Source: SIG565 sp045651765 (GTDB lineage Bacteria; Bacillota; Clostridia; Oscillospirales; Acutalibacteraceae). From it: a stretch of DNA of 23,380 nt. Each line of letters starts with the position of its first letter. Position 1 is the stretch's first letter. Position numbers and translations under genes: made by a program. The notes below the pieces were generated by a model. That model did not search any database, was not told the DNA's origin, and saw nothing but the letters and a program-made list of their open reading frames with translations. The stretch lies in NCBI GenBank assembly GCA_045651765.1, contig JAZRSY010000004.1, forward strand, positions 1 to 23,380, written 5' to 3'. Of this stretch, positions 7,320-14,470 are shown in pieces.

Positions 7320-7907
7320 TCATAATTCAGTGTCAAAAGTAATCTTCCTTTTTGCTCTAATCATCGTTGATTTTGATATGCCAGTCATTTCGGAAACGGT
7401 CCTGTAACTCTTACCTTCGTCAAGCAATGACAAAGCGAGATTGATTTGTTCCCGATGGAATTTCTTTGGTCGCCCTTCTTTATAATTCGGGTCATGTTTA
7501 CGATGATACTCTCTGCCGCTCTGACACCTGGAATTTATCATATCTTTTTCAAATTGTGCGAAGGCCAACATAACGTGGAGTAACAAGGTTCCAATTGCAT
7601 TTTTCTCAATTACACCCATATTGAGTATATTAAGTTTAATGTTCTTATCATAGAGTTCCTGTGCAAGAGTACTGCCCTCACTAACGGTTCTCGCAAACCT
7701 ATCCAATTTAACCACAATTAATTCATCATTGGGTTGCAGTTTTTCAATTAATTGAGAAAATAACGGACGGTCTTTAATTGTACCACCAGTAAAGATTTCT
7801 TCTACAACAATTTCGGCACCTGCATTTAATACTGCTTCTCGTTGTTCTTTAAGTGATGAGTTATCCTTTTGTGATTTTGAGGATACCCTTATATAACCAT
7901 ACCTCAT
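7320..7907 (-). CDS. Serine recombinase, resolvase/invertase family
   Basis: This 195-residue protein is a small serine recombinase. The catalytic Ser is in Y-I-R-V-S-S (Ser 9), the active-site region K-L-D-R-F-A-R follows at about 67-73, and L-A-F-A-Q-F-E-K-D forms the start of the long E-helix. The C-terminus (about 160-190: L-A-L-S-L-L-D-E-G-K-S-Y-R-T-V-S-E-M-T-G-I-S) is a Hin-type helix-turn-helix that binds the crossover site. Enzymes of this size invert or resolve DNA and rarely integrate into tRNA genes, so it is not the likely integrase of this element. The gene starts 5 bases after the 63-residue gene, with GGTGAT upstream, so the pair is an operon. Confidence 0.9.
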   Translation of the reverse strand: MRYGYIRVSSKSQKDNSSLKEQREAVLNAGAEIVVEEIFTGGTIKDRPLFSQLIEKLQPNDELIVVKLDRFARTVSEGSTLAQELYDKNIKLNILNMGVIEKNAIGTLLLHVMLAFAQFEKDMINSRCQSGREYHRKHDPNYKEGRPKKFHREQINLALSLLDEGKSYRTVSEMTGISKSTMIRAKRKITFDTEL

Positions 7908-7911
7908 TACA

Positions 7912-8103
7912 TCACCTGCTTTCTACAACACCAAACAGGTGAGTTTTAACTGTATTGCCTAACTGCTCTTTTTCAATAACAATATTAGTTCCCTCTGGAA
8001 CTTCGATAGTTACCGAACTACCGAAAGGAAATGGCAATTTGGTATAATTTCCGTGAGCATCTTGCTCAAAAGTTAGAATTAAAAATTTGTCTTGTCTTTG
8101 CAT
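7912..8103 (-). CDS. Small hypothetical protein, recombinase partner
   Basis: This is a 63-residue protein starting M-Q-R-Q-D-K-F and rich in beta-forming residues (F-L-I-L-T-F-E; S-V-T-I-E-V-P-E-G-T-N-I-V-I-E). I do not recognise it. The open frame extends to 8196, but the AAAGGAG site 8 bases before the ATG at 8103 decides the start. It lies 4 bases before the serine recombinase gene and is presumably co-transcribed, perhaps as a recombinase regulator or a marker of this recombinase family's gene pair. Confidence 0.6.
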   Translation of the reverse strand: MQRQDKFLILTFEQDAHGNYTKLPFPFGSSVTIEVPEGTNIVIEKEQLGNTVKTHLFGVVESR

Positions 8104-8247
8104 ATAACATACTCCTTTTGTTTTTATGTACTCGGTGTTGCCTAGTACACCGACATCTGATAATGAAGGAGGAATTGTCTTTGGAAAATTACACACACTC
8201 TTTTGCCACTAGGAAGCAATAACAAAATGAAAAGAGAAAAATAAAAA

Positions 8248-8287
8248 AACTTACATACAAAACTCCCGCCAGAGTTGTATGTAAGTT
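8248..8287. terminator. Long stem-loop between divergent genes
   Basis: AACTTACATACAA (8248-8260) pairs perfectly with TTGTATGTAAGTT (8275-8287); inside, CTC/GAG closes a six-base loop. A run of A precedes it, so it may terminate minus-strand transcription. Its position and build resemble those of the hairpin at 1054-1098. Confidence 0.5.
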
Positions 8288-8358
8288 AAAATTCAGTATG
8301 TTATGTGCTATTCAATTGTTTTTTATATTATAACATAATTCGACAAGTACGTCAATAA

Positions 8359-8387
8359 TTGCTTTGAATAACAGTATGTGCTATAAT
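8359..8387 (+). promoter_or_regulatory. Promoter of the 323-residue cargo gene
   Basis: TTGCTT (8359-8364) and TATAAT (8382-8387) are 17 bases apart, 34 bases before the ATG at 8422. Confidence 0.65.
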
Positions 8388-8421
8388 TACTGTGAGACAA
8401 ATAATTTATGGAAGGTGTTCT

Positions 8422-9393
8422 ATGCCGCAATACAATACATGGTGTTATTTTCATTCGCCACTAAATCAAATTGAAAATATAATTCTGTCCGAAAACGAAT
8501 CGATAATATTAACTAATTATGGGGATTATTGTGAACCAATGAGTCACCGTGTTGTTGGCAAAAATGTTTATGGTATAGAAATTCTAGCAAATAATATAGA
8601 AAGCGCAAAACATATTACAGACCTTATAGTATCTTGCCATACGGTGGTAGATGGATATAATCATGAAAGAACAGAAGAAATTATTAGGCGCTTTGATAAA
8701 GATACAGACGATATACTTTCGCAAGTTGGAACAACTGGTGTAGTGTATGGTGATGAAGCATTATTATATGCTTGTCAAATGGTGCAAAAGGTTTATGGCA
8801 ATCAAAAATATGAAAATTCAGTTTGTAAATATTATGTAGCGCATGAAATATACTCATTACATCCTATGGAGTTACACCCGTGTGATGACCCCTTTATAAG
8901 TGATTATCTTTTAACTGATAGGATTAGAATAGCAAACGTAGTGGTAAATTGTTATTCCGTTTTAGAAGAACTTCATCTTCAAATAAAAGCAAGTAAAGAA
9001 ACCCCTAGTGTGATAAATAGTCAATGGAACCCTATTGTAAAAGAAGAATTATCAAATCGTTTAAAAGAAAAACATATAAATCCAGACAAAACAATCCCTT
9101 GGTTAACAAGAAATGGTTTTACTCGCCCGTTTAAAAATAATATTGTTGCGCACGAAAAACTGTGCACATGGAGTGACGGTAGAGAAATATGCGATTTTGA
9201 AATCAACATCTGCGACGCTATTTTAGAATTAAGTTATATAAGAAGTCAGATATCTTCTCATGTAATGGATAAAGATGTTTTAAAATTATCTGTTTATGAC
9301 GCTGAAAATGCTTTTACATTAGCACGATTTTTGTTATTAGATTACTTTAAAATTAATTGGATGAATAATATCACAAAAGCCGATGTCGAATAA
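8422..9393 (+). CDS. Hypothetical cargo protein next to the attachment site
   Basis: This 323-residue protein has no signal peptide or membrane span. Visible features are an N-terminal domain (W-C-Y-F-H-S-P; L-T-N-Y-G-D-Y), a central segment with V-V-Y-G-D-E-A-L-L-Y-A-C-Q and H-P-M-E-L-H-P-C-D-D-P-F, and a helical C-terminal half with N-N-I-V-A-H-E-K. I recognise no family or catalytic motif. The open frame reaches back to GTG 8392, but GGAAGG 6 bases before ATG 8422 decides the start. It is a single-gene unit with its own promoter and is the last gene before the tRNA-Ser(CGA) half, a position where integrative elements often carry defence or other accessory cargo. Function is unknown. Confidence 0.65.
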   Translation: MPQYNTWCYFHSPLNQIENIILSENESIILTNYGDYCEPMSHRVVGKNVYGIEILANNIESAKHITDLIVSCHTVVDGYNHERTEEIIRRFDKDTDDILSQVGTTGVVYGDEALLYACQMVQKVYGNQKYENSVCKYYVAHEIYSLHPMELHPCDDPFISDYLLTDRIRIANVVVNCYSVLEELHLQIKASKETPSVINSQWNPIVKEELSNRLKEKHINPDKTIPWLTRNGFTRPFKNNIVAHEKLCTWSDGREICDFEINICDAILELSYIRSQISSHVMDKDVLKLSVYDAENAFTLARFLLLDYFKINWMNNITKADVE

Positions 9394-9483
9394 AAATTTT
9401 CTAATGATTTTTGCATTTTTTCTAATGATTTTCCACGAAAGTGCTGTTTTTAGCAAAGTCGCTTGTATCATAACTTTTAAGAC

Positions 9484-9550
9484 TTTTGACACTACAAAAC
9501 ACCGCATAACTACAGTATTTTCTTGGAATTATTGACACCACTTTTGACAC
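9484..9550. repeat. TTGACAC direct repeats, probable integrase arm sites
   Basis: TTGACAC occurs at 9486-9492, 9532-9538 and 9544-9550, all in one direction. The last two are exactly 12 bases apart (TTGACACCACTT then TTGACACC). Head-to-tail repeats with this spacing beside a tRNA attachment core are typical arm-type binding sites of tyrosine integrases. Confidence 0.5.
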
Positions 9551-9583
9551 CGTTTTTTTTTGTTTAAAATTTTTTGTCAAATT

Positions 9584-9640
9584 CTCGAAATGCTGTGTTC
9601 CCAAAAGGAACCTAGGGTTCGAATCCCTAACTCTCCGCCA
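9584..9640 (+). other. tRNA-Ser(CGA) 3' half, probable attR
   Basis: The sequence folds as the 3' half of a tRNA-Ser: anticodon loop CTCGAAA (9584-9590, anticodon CGA), 3' anticodon strand TGCTG, long variable arm GTTCC-CAAAA-GGAAC, T arm TAGGG-TTCGAAT-CCCTA (9613-9629), acceptor strand ACTCTCC, G, CCA. The matching 5' half (CAGCA stem, GGAGAGT acceptor) is absent; AT-rich DNA with TTGACAC repeats precedes it. Tyrosine integrases often cross over in the anticodon loop and leave the displaced 3' end at the far side of the element. So the element should lie to the left, with a rebuilt tRNA-Ser(CGA) at its other end. Confidence 0.75.
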
Positions 9641-9683
9641 AAACGAAAATCCTGTCGATTCTTGTCGGCAGGATTTTCGTTTT
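9640..9683 (+). terminator. Terminator hairpin at tRNA-Ser half
   Basis: AAAACGAAAATCCTG (9640-9654) pairs perfectly with CAGGATTTTCGTTTT (9669-9683). The stem includes the final A of the tRNA CCA. It would terminate the original tRNA-Ser transcript. Confidence 0.8.
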
Positions 9684-9685
9684 GT

Positions 9686-9784
9686 ATTATTCATTTTTCA
9701 TTATTCAATATTCATTATTCATTCGACAGGATTTTCAATGAATAGTGAATGATGAAGTCGCTTCGCTGATGAATAATGAATAAT
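9686..9784. repeat. AT-rich inverted repeats of the S23 cassette
   Basis: ATTATTCATT (9686-9695) and AATGAATAAT (9775-9784) are perfect inverted repeats. The space between is made of further ATTCATT/AATGAAT copies and one more CAGGATTTTC motif. It could form a long imperfect stem ending at the promoter -35 box. Confidence 0.7.
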
Positions 9785-9812
9785 TGATTTAACCTAAAGT
9801 TTCTGCTATAAT
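9784..9812 (+). promoter_or_regulatory. Promoter of S23 cassette, copy A
   Basis: TTGATT (9784-9789), 17 bases, then TATAAT (9807-9812). The same promoter with the same spacing is present in copy B. Confidence 0.8.
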
Positions 9813-9834
9813 ATTTTAAAAGGCGGTGCTTTAA

Positions 9835-10191
9835 ATGAAAGAAAATTTACTCATAGATAAATCTATTGCTTTTGCGGCAAGAATTGTGAAATTACATCAG
9901 CATTTAATTAAAAATAAAAAGGAGACTGTCATTTCAAAACAAATTGTTCGTAGTGGTACAAGTATCGGCGCAAATATAAATGAAGCTAATTATGGCCAAA
10001 GTAAAGCTGATTTTATTTCTAAAATGCACATAGCATTAAAGGAAACTGCCGAAACAGAATATTGGATAAAATTGCTTTTTATGTCAGAATATATTGATGA
10101 TAAAATGAGTAATTCTTTACTTGATGATTGTTTAGAAATAAAACGAATTTTAATTGCTTCAATTAACACCGCAAAGGAGAATAACAAATGA
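9835..10191 (+). CDS. Four-helix bundle protein, S23 family (copy A)
   Basis: This 118-residue protein carries the hallmark of the S23 / TIGR02436 four-helix-bundle family, R-S-G-T-S-I-G-A-N-I-N-E-A (about residues 39-51), with helices of the usual spacing and a full-family length. Homologs were first seen inside 23S rRNA intervening sequences and resemble the Avd proteins of diversity-generating retroelements; their cellular role is not settled. No rRNA or reverse transcriptase is nearby. The ribosome binding site is AAGGCGGTG. It differs from copy B by two residues only (Asn47Ser, Phe82Tyr). Its stop overlaps the start of the next gene (ATGA), so the pair is translationally coupled. Confidence 0.92.
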   Translation: MKENLLIDKSIAFAARIVKLHQHLIKNKKETVISKQIVRSGTSIGANINEANYGQSKADFISKMHIALKETAETEYWIKLLFMSEYIDDKMSNSLLDDCLEIKRILIASINTAKENNK

Positions 10192-10562
10192 CAAAGAGAA
10201 ATAGAATAGAATATTTAGTCTGCACTTTAAGTGTTGTAGTTACTGGATTTATTATATATGGTCTTATTGCCAGCCAACAACCACTTATAAATGAGAACAA
10301 GATGCAATCGTTTTTGCTTTTTGGGTGTTTAGGTGGATTTGGATTTAGTGCTATAGTTTCAACGATTATATTATCAGTTGGCTTTTTTAGAAAACGAGGA
10401 TTAGTTTTTAAAATAATTGCTTCTGTTTTATGGCCGTTAACATTTGGAATATGTGTATATGTCGGTATACTTTCTTATATCCCTTATCAAATATATAATA
10501 TTGTGAAAATTATTAAATTGACACGTGCGGAACAAGAATCAACAAATAATATAAACATGTAG
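10188..10562 (+). CDS. Unknown small membrane protein, S23 cassette cargo A
   Basis: This 124-residue protein has about three to four hydrophobic helices (residues 10-28, 41-66, 74-96) and a basic, Lys/Arg-containing tail. I do not recognise the family. It starts in an ATGA overlap with the S23 gene, and its AAGGAG ribosome binding site lies inside that gene. Nothing in it resembles the gene that occupies the same place in copy B. Confidence 0.7.
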   Translation: MTKRNRIEYLVCTLSVVVTGFIIYGLIASQQPLINENKMQSFLLFGCLGGFGFSAIVSTIILSVGFFRKRGLVFKIIASVLWPLTFGICVYVGILSYIPYQIYNIVKIIKLTRAEQESTNNINM

Positions 10563-10623
10563 GGGTTTGAACACATAGGTCAAAAATTCAAAGAGCATCT
10601 AATTCGTACACCCTTTCCAATAA

Positions 10624-10654
10624 AAAAAGCGATACCAAAATGGTATCGCTTTTT
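10624..10654. terminator. Bidirectional terminator
   Basis: AAAAAGCGATACCA (10624-10637) pairs perfectly with TGGTATCGCTTTTT (10641-10654). It lies between the convergent S23 cassette and the ZIP transporter gene and serves both. Confidence 0.9.
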
Positions 10655-10657
10655 GTT

Positions 10658-11416
10658 TTATCCTAACAACACATCGAAAACAAGCATTAAGCAAAAGCCT
10701 GCTATGAGCGAATATGTTGCACCGCGTTGACTGCCATGAGCATGGGTTTCGGGTATCATTTCGTCGCTTATAACATAAAGCATTGTTCCGCCTGCAAAAC
10801 TTAAGGCAAAAGGTAAAACAGCGGACGAAATGCTTATTGCAAAATATCCGATAAGGGTTCCTATTACCTCGATTACACCCGTGAAAGCGGCAATCATAAA
10901 TGTACGGCCATGGCTTATGCCTGAAGCTAACAAAGGAGCAATTATCACCATGCCCTCGGGTATGTTTTGCAACGCAATACCGCCTGCTATGGTCAAAGCT
11001 TCGGCCGTGTTGCCTGTACCAAAGCCAACACCGGCTGCTATGCCCTCGGGCAAATTATGAATTGCTATTGCCATAACGAATAGTAAAATTTTATTGATTT
11101 TTTGGGTATTTTTAGGGTGAGATTCGCTGTCGACTCCAATAACCGAATGCAAGTGAGGCACGGCTTTGTCTATAACATTCACAAAAAACGCACCGCAAAA
11201 AACCCCGGCTATGCAAACCAGCAATGAATATTTGCCGCCAAGCTGGAGTGATGGTAAAATAAGGCCTATTACTGCGGCGGCTAACATAACGCCAGCCGCA
11301 AAGGATAAAATAACATCGTTAGCCTTATGTGTAGATTTTTTAAAAATAAAACCCAACAATGCACCCAGCACCGTTGCTAAACCAACGCCGAATGCCGTTA
11401 ACAGAACCAACCGCAT
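10658..11416 (-). CDS. ZIP-family metal transporter
   Basis: This 252-residue protein has about eight hydrophobic helices. The two metal-binding signatures of ZIP transporters are present: H-N-L-P-E-G at 120-125 in helix 4 and Q-N-I-P-E-G at 150-155 in helix 5. A short His-containing loop (P-H-L-H; S-H-P-K) lies at 87-102, where ZIP proteins often have their variable metal-sensing loop. It should import zinc or another divalent metal across the membrane, as ZupT does; the metal cannot be read from the sequence. The helix-5 His is Gln here, as in some bacterial relatives. The ATG has GAAAGGG upstream. Single-gene unit. Confidence 0.92.
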   Translation of the reverse strand: MRLVLLTAFGVGLATVLGALLGFIFKKSTHKANDVILSFAAGVMLAAAVIGLILPSLQLGGKYSLLVCIAGVFCGAFFVNVIDKAVPHLHSVIGVDSESHPKNTQKINKILLFVMAIAIHNLPEGIAAGVGFGTGNTAEALTIAGGIALQNIPEGMVIIAPLLASGISHGRTFMIAAFTGVIEVIGTLIGYFAISISSAVLPFALSFAGGTMLYVISDEMIPETHAHGSQRGATYSLIAGFCLMLVFDVLLG

Positions 11417-11467
11417 AAGTTAAACCCTTTCAAAAAAATTATAATTGCCAATGCCTGTAAATTTAAA

Positions 11468-11497
11468 AAAGCACCACCTAATTAGGATGGTGCTTTT
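11468..11497 (-). terminator. Terminator of tRNA-Ser(GGA)
   Basis: An imperfect stem GCACCA..TGGTGC around CCTAATTAGG (11471-11493), followed on the minus strand by a run of T (11470-11465), lies 5 bases beyond the tRNA CCA end. Confidence 0.7.
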
Positions 11498-11498
11498 A

Positions 11499-11591
11499 TG
11501 GCGGAGATGGAGAGATTCGAACTCTCGAACTGCTTTTGACAGTTACACGATTTCCAATCGTGCGCCCTCGACCGGACTAGGCGACATCTCC
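11499..11591 (-). tRNA. tRNA-Ser (anticodon GGA)
   Basis: On the minus strand the acceptor GGAGATG (11591-11585) pairs with CATCTCC, followed by G and an encoded CCA (11501-11499). The anticodon stem CACGA-TTGGAAA-TCGTG gives anticodon GGA, and a long variable arm marks it as a serine tRNA. Length is 93 bases. Confidence 0.95.
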
Positions 11592-11645
11592 AAATTAGGC
11601 TACCCAAATATTATAACTACAAGCAGCCTAAAAATCAAGTGTTTT

Positions 11646-13139
11646 TTATAAATTAACAAAACTTATAAATTTTAAAAATGCGGCAGCACCCTCGGGGCAC
11701 CTTTTAAACACACCTGCATGCTCTAAAACCTTGGCAAAAACAATGCCGATTTCTTCCTTAATAATTTCATCTACATTATTTTCATTAATGCTGTGTTTAG
11801 CACAAATTTCCTTTGCCCATTCGGCGTGTTTGGCCAGAATTTCATCATTCGAAATATCGCGTTTTTCTAATAAAGCTTTGCTAAGCTCGGCCATTTCGGT
11901 TTTAAGCCTTGCGGGCAACACGGCCAAGCCCATAACCTCTATTAAGCCGATATTCTCTTTTTTAATATGGTGTAATTCGCTGTGTGGGTGGTAAACGCCC
12001 AATGGGTGCTCGGCGGTGGTTATATTATTTCTGAGCACTAAATCGAGCTCAAAATTGCCGTTTCGGCGGCGCGCAATAGGTGTGATGGTGTTGTGTGGCT
12101 CGCCATTAGTATTAGCATATATAAAGGCCGATTCATCGGTATATTGACGCCATTTATTAAGTATTTTATCGGCAAGTGATATAACCCGTTCTTTATTTTC
12201 ACCGTTAAGCCTTATAACCGACATTGGCCACTTAACTATACCTGCGTTAATATCGCTAAACCCGTTAAATTTAATTTCGGTTTCTACCGGTGCTTTAGCC
12301 ATTGCAAATTCGTAGTTGCCGCCTTGAAAATGGTCGTGACTTAAAATTGAGCCGCCAACTATTGGCAAATCGGCATTAGAGCCCACAATATAATGCGGAA
12401 AAAGTTCCACAAAATCGAGCAGTTTTTTAAATGTATCGCAATTTATTTGCATTGGGGTGTGCTCTTTATTAAACACAATGCAATGTTCATTATAATAAAC
12501 ATATGGCGAATATTGAAGCCGCCATTCTTGGTTATTAATGGTAAGCGGAATAACCCTGTGGTTTTGGCGTGCGGGGTGGTTAACACGGCCTGCATAACCT
12601 TCGTTTTCAATGCAAAGCAGACATTTTGGATAATCGGATTGTGGGGCCAGCTTAGCGGCGGCTATGGCTTTTGGGTCCTTTTCGGGTTTAGATAAATTTA
12701 TTGTAATATCTATGGGGCCGTACTGGGTTTCGGTTATCCATTTAACATCTTTTTTAATGCGGTATTCTCTAATATAATCGCTTTTACGGCAAAAATTATA
12801 GTAATATTCGGTAGCGGTTTTTGGGCTTATTTTATATTTTTCGTTAAAGGTTTTAACAACCTCAGACGGTCTTGGCATAATAAGGCCCATTAATTTTGTG
12901 TCAAATAAATCCCTATACACAGTGCTGTCTTCTATTAAACCTTTTTGTGTAGCGTAATCTAAAAGTTCGCAAAGGGTTTCTTCCAAATTCACGTTTGTAA
13001 ATTCGCAAGCAGGTTCCTCATAGGCGGAAAGGCCAAGGGCATCTATAACCAAATTTGTTACATAAACCTTATCTTCCTTTGCAATAAAGCCGTTTTCAAT
13101 ACCATATGTTATTAATTTTTTTACCGATTTATATACCAT
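11646..13139 (-). CDS. galT: UDP-glucose--hexose-1-phosphate uridylyltransferase, type 2
   Basis: This 497-residue protein is the Firmicute-type (type 2) GalT, which is longer than the E. coli enzyme. It moves UMP between UDP-glucose and galactose-1-phosphate in the Leloir pathway. The active-site segment is S-H-D-H-F-Q-G-G at about 267-274, where type 1 enzymes have H-P-H-x-Q; the His between D and F is the probable uridylylated residue. A C-L-L-C pair at 173-176 may bind metal. The start ATG has TGGAG upstream. No galK or galE is adjacent, so it may serve more than a galactose operon. Confidence 0.93.
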   Translation of the reverse strand: MVYKSVKKLITYGIENGFIAKEDKVYVTNLVIDALGLSAYEEPACEFTNVNLEETLCELLDYATQKGLIEDSTVYRDLFDTKLMGLIMPRPSEVVKTFNEKYKISPKTATEYYYNFCRKSDYIREYRIKKDVKWITETQYGPIDITINLSKPEKDPKAIAAAKLAPQSDYPKCLLCIENEGYAGRVNHPARQNHRVIPLTINNQEWRLQYSPYVYYNEHCIVFNKEHTPMQINCDTFKKLLDFVELFPHYIVGSNADLPIVGGSILSHDHFQGGNYEFAMAKAPVETEIKFNGFSDINAGIVKWPMSVIRLNGENKERVISLADKILNKWRQYTDESAFIYANTNGEPHNTITPIARRRNGNFELDLVLRNNITTAEHPLGVYHPHSELHHIKKENIGLIEVMGLAVLPARLKTEMAELSKALLEKRDISNDEILAKHAEWAKEICAKHSINENNVDEIIKEEIGIVFAKVLEHAGVFKRCPEGAAAFLKFISFVNL

Positions 13140-13200
13140 AACTTACTCCATTCAAACTAGTATATTAAATATATGCCGTTATAAAGCGTTATATTTTCTT

Positions 13201-13235
13201 AAAAAAATCATAGCCGTTCAGACTATGATTTTTTT
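13201..13235. terminator. Terminator between prs and galT
   Basis: AAAAAAATCATAG (13201-13213) pairs perfectly with CTATGATTTTTTT (13223-13235). It ends the prs transcript on the minus strand, 3 bases after the prs stop, so galT probably has its own promoter. Confidence 0.9.
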
Positions 13236-13238
13236 AAT

Positions 13239-14366
13239 TTATCTTTGGTTATATTTTTCCATAATTTTGTTAATTCTATCGGCCGGGTCTAAGAACTTGC
13301 TTATAGAATTATCACAATTTAAAGTATCTATTAACAATGCTATATATTTAGACATATTAACATTGCAGTACCAGGGCTTTTCTAAAAGCTCGGGCTCATT
13401 ATAAATTAGGTTGGTTGTGAAAATTTTGTCTATATAACCGTTTTCATAATATTCATCAAATTTGTCATATCCCTCTACAAACAAACCAAAGGTTGAGAAT
13501 ATGAATATACGGTTGGCACCCTTTTCTTTAAGGCGTGCAGCAATATCTAACATAGATTCGCCCGAGGAAATCATATCGTCTACTAAAATTAAGTCTTTAC
13601 CTTTAACATCGGCACCTAAAAATTCGTGTGCTTCTATTGGGTTTTTGCCGTTAACTATAACCGAATAATTTCTGCGTTTATAAAACATTCCAAGCTCTAA
13701 ACCTAAAACAGAAGAGTAATAAATGCACCTGCCCATACCTCCTTCATCGGGTGATACAACCATTGTGTGTTCGCGGTCTAGGTGAATGTCGGGCACGCTT
13801 TTAAGTAAAGCCTTTATCATCTGATAGGCTGCTTGAACATTATCAAAGCCATCCAACGGGATTGCATTTTGAACGCGTGGGTCGTGAGCATCAAAAGTAA
13901 TAATGTTTTTAACACCCATATTTATAAGTTCTTGCAAAGCCAGTGCACAGTCCATAGATTCTCTTTTGGTTCTGCGGTGTTGTCTGCCTTCGTAAAGCAT
14001 TGGCATAATAACAGTAATTCTGCGGGCCTTACCACCAAAAGCGGCTATAACCCTTTTTAAATCTTGGAAGTGGTCGTCGGGGCTCATTGGTACGGTTTGA
14101 CCATACATTTTATAGGTAACGCCATGGTTAAAGCAATCGCAAATAATATAAGCGTCTAATCCCCTTGCGGTGTGGTCTAATACACCTTTGGCTTCGCCTG
14201 TGCCAAACCTTGGGCAATTTGCAGGAATAACAAAGCTTTCGTCATCCTTAGCGTTGCGCCATTGTTTTAGGTAATAGTCAACCTTAGAAGAAATATCTTC
14301 GCAGCCACGCATACTAATAATGGCAAGGTCGCCGTAAGGTGTGTGTTTAAAATCAATAGCAGACAT
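13239..14366 (-). CDS. prs: Ribose-phosphate pyrophosphokinase
   Basis: This enzyme makes PRPP from ribose-5-phosphate and ATP for nucleotide, His and Trp synthesis. The PRPP-binding loop L-I-L-V-D-D-M-I-S-S-G-E-S-M is at 259-272; the catalytic flexible-loop region R-Q-H-R-R-T-K-R-E at 128-136 and F-D-A-H-D-P-R-V-Q-N at 158-167 are also clear. At 375 residues it is longer than the usual 310-320, with extra N-terminal and C-terminal segments, a form I associate with Clostridia. The ATG has AGGAG 9 bases upstream. It is divergent from thyX and ends at a strong terminator. Confidence 0.93.
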   Translation of the reverse strand: MSAIDFKHTPYGDLAIISMRGCEDISSKVDYYLKQWRNAKDDESFVIPANCPRFGTGEAKGVLDHTARGLDAYIICDCFNHGVTYKMYGQTVPMSPDDHFQDLKRVIAAFGGKARRITVIMPMLYEGRQHRRTKRESMDCALALQELINMGVKNIITFDAHDPRVQNAIPLDGFDNVQAAYQMIKALLKSVPDIHLDREHTMVVSPDEGGMGRCIYYSSVLGLELGMFYKRRNYSVIVNGKNPIEAHEFLGADVKGKDLILVDDMISSGESMLDIAARLKEKGANRIFIFSTFGLFVEGYDKFDEYYENGYIDKIFTTNLIYNEPELLEKPWYCNVNMSKYIALLIDTLNCDNSISKFLDPADRINKIMEKYNQR

Positions 14367-14470
14367 AATTTAACAACTCCTGAAATTTTACTGCTAATAT
14401 AATAACACATAATTTAGTATTTAAAAAGGGGTTTTTGCAAAAAAATTTTATATTTTGTAAAATTTTTTAA

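Larger units (their letters stand above)
9640..10191 (+). repeat. S23 cassette, copy A
   Basis: This unit of 552 bp is closely repeated at 20902-21454. It contains a hairpin, AT-rich inverted repeats, a promoter and an S23 gene. It begins at the last base of a tRNA CCA and ends at the stop/start overlap with the following gene; identity stops sharply there. Confidence 0.9.

Noticed and set aside
7320..7907. The serine recombinase as the integrase of the tRNA-Ser element
   Set aside because: At 195 residues it is a resolvase/invertase type without the large C-terminal domain of serine integrases, and tRNA anticodon-loop insertion is typical of tyrosine integrases.
8163..8222. Short plus-strand peptide with a GGAGG-like start region
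   Set aside because: Only about 14-20 codons long and antisense to the leader of the small recombinase partner. It could be a leader peptide, but the evidence is too thin.
8392..8421. GTG start for the 323-residue protein
   Set aside because: The GTG is only 5 bases after the TATAAT box, while ATG 8422 has a GGAAGG site upstream.
9422..9694. Minus-strand frame across the tRNA-Ser half
   Set aside because: It is antisense to a tRNA fragment, and its R-V-R-D-S-N-P-R-F segment is the usual mistranslation of a tRNA T arm.
9640..9790. CRISPR array or phage repeat
   Set aside because: The ATTCATT repeats are short, imperfect and palindromic, with no unique spacers and no cas genes nearby.
9835..10191. 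Avd protein of a diversity-generating retroelement or rRNA intervening sequence
   Set aside because: The fold family is shared, but there is no reverse transcriptase, template repeat or 23S rRNA sequence in the window.
10830..11423. Plus-strand frames opposite the ZIP transporter gene
   Set aside because: They are shadows of a gene with clear H-N-L-P-E-G and Q-N-I-P-E-G motifs on the minus strand.
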